Positions 5,105 to 5,215 of a DNA stretch of 5,215 nt are shown here, piece after piece. Made by a program: the position numbers and the translations under genes. The stretch covers positions 1-5,215 of the forward strand of contig JALOMD010000293.1 of NCBI GenBank assembly GCA_025455595.1. Reading direction: 5' to 3'. Origin of the DNA: Cytophagales bacterium. Its GTDB lineage: Bacteria > Bacteroidota > Bacteroidia > Cytophagales > 172606-1. Below the pieces are notes generated by a model. It worked only from the letters and a program-made list of their open reading frames with translations. It searched no databases and had not been told where the DNA came from. How positions within the stretch are numbered: position 1 is the first letter of the stretch; every line of letters begins with the position of its first letter.

Positions 5105-5215
5105 ATGAAAACGACTTACACACCAGACCGCTCCACGCGCCGCGCCACCGACACTACTGTGAAAGAAGCCATTGACGAACTGCTACGCGTGTATCGCCTG
5201 CGTGGCAAGTTTGAC
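5105..5215 (+). CDS. DUF721/DciA-like protein, N-terminal part
   Basis: The frame is open for 37 codons from the ATG at 5105 to the window edge. After a basic, polar tail (K-T-T-Y-T-P-D-R-S-T-R-R), the segment 'TVKEAIDELLRVYRLRGKFD' (18-37) resembles the first helix of Bacteroidota DUF721 proteins, which typically read like T-L-x-x-V-I-x-E-x-L-x-x-Y-R-L-x-x-K-L. DUF721 proteins of about 95-110 residues are related to DciA, the loader or activator of the replicative DNA helicase. The identification rests on this short match only; the W-x-x-V-v-G region that would confirm it lies beyond the window. No other ATG occurs in the visible part; a GTG at 5159 would remove the basic tail but keep the conserved helix. 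The promoter just upstream supports the ATG. Confidence 0.55.
   Translation, partial: MKTTYTPDRSTRRATDTTVKEAIDELLRVYRLRGKFD

Overview
The window looks like chromosomal DNA from a moderately GC-rich member of the Bacteroidota, probably the Saprospiria or Cytophagia (the class is inference). Three things point there: no Shine-Dalgarno sequence precedes any of the three visible start codons, a Bacteroidota-type promoter (TTG, 19-nt spacer, TAnnTTTG) sits in front of the last gene, and the gene families are typical of that phylum. All four genes lie on the + strand.

Layout: (1) 2-265 is the 3' end of a gene whose product ends in a helix-turn-helix domain of the type found at the C-terminus of RecQ/PIF1-like helicases. 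A heptanucleotide tandem repeat runs across its stop codon. (2) 266-566 is intergenic and holds two copies of a palindromic repeat around a GC-rich stretch with hairpin potential; the second copy is followed by a T-run and could terminate transcription. (3) 567-3722 encodes a 1051-residue lipoprotein of the PVC-type family: N-terminal beta-propeller ('membrane-bound dehydrogenase' domain), HEAT-repeat middle, C-terminal c-type heme domain with CYTCH. (4) 3723-3826 is a short spacer with a perfect 16-bp-arm copy of the palindrome. (5) 3827-4750 encodes a 307-residue TIM-barrel protein of the hydroxypyruvate isomerase / sugar isomerase-epimerase type with a twin-arginine-like leader. (6) 4751-5104 is intergenic: two more palindromes, two unrelated hairpins and an imperfect 24-bp inverted repeat around the whole, then a promoter. 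(7) 5105-5215 is the start of a DUF721/DciA-like gene that runs off the window.

The two complete genes probably work together outside the cytoplasm. A heme lipoprotein thought to oxidise a sugar-type substrate is followed 104 bp later by an apparently exported isomerase-type TIM barrel, with no recognisable promoter between them. Pairings of these families occur in Bacteroidota and Planctomycetota carbohydrate catabolism, but the substrate cannot be read from this sequence.

The most notable unexplained signal is the palindrome family: five copies, at least one in every intergenic gap, none in a coding region, with 3-nt loops and paired (compensatory) substitutions between copies. It looks like a REP/BIME-like dispersed repeat. 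I see no defence system, CRISPR array, tRNA, rRNA or intact transposase gene.
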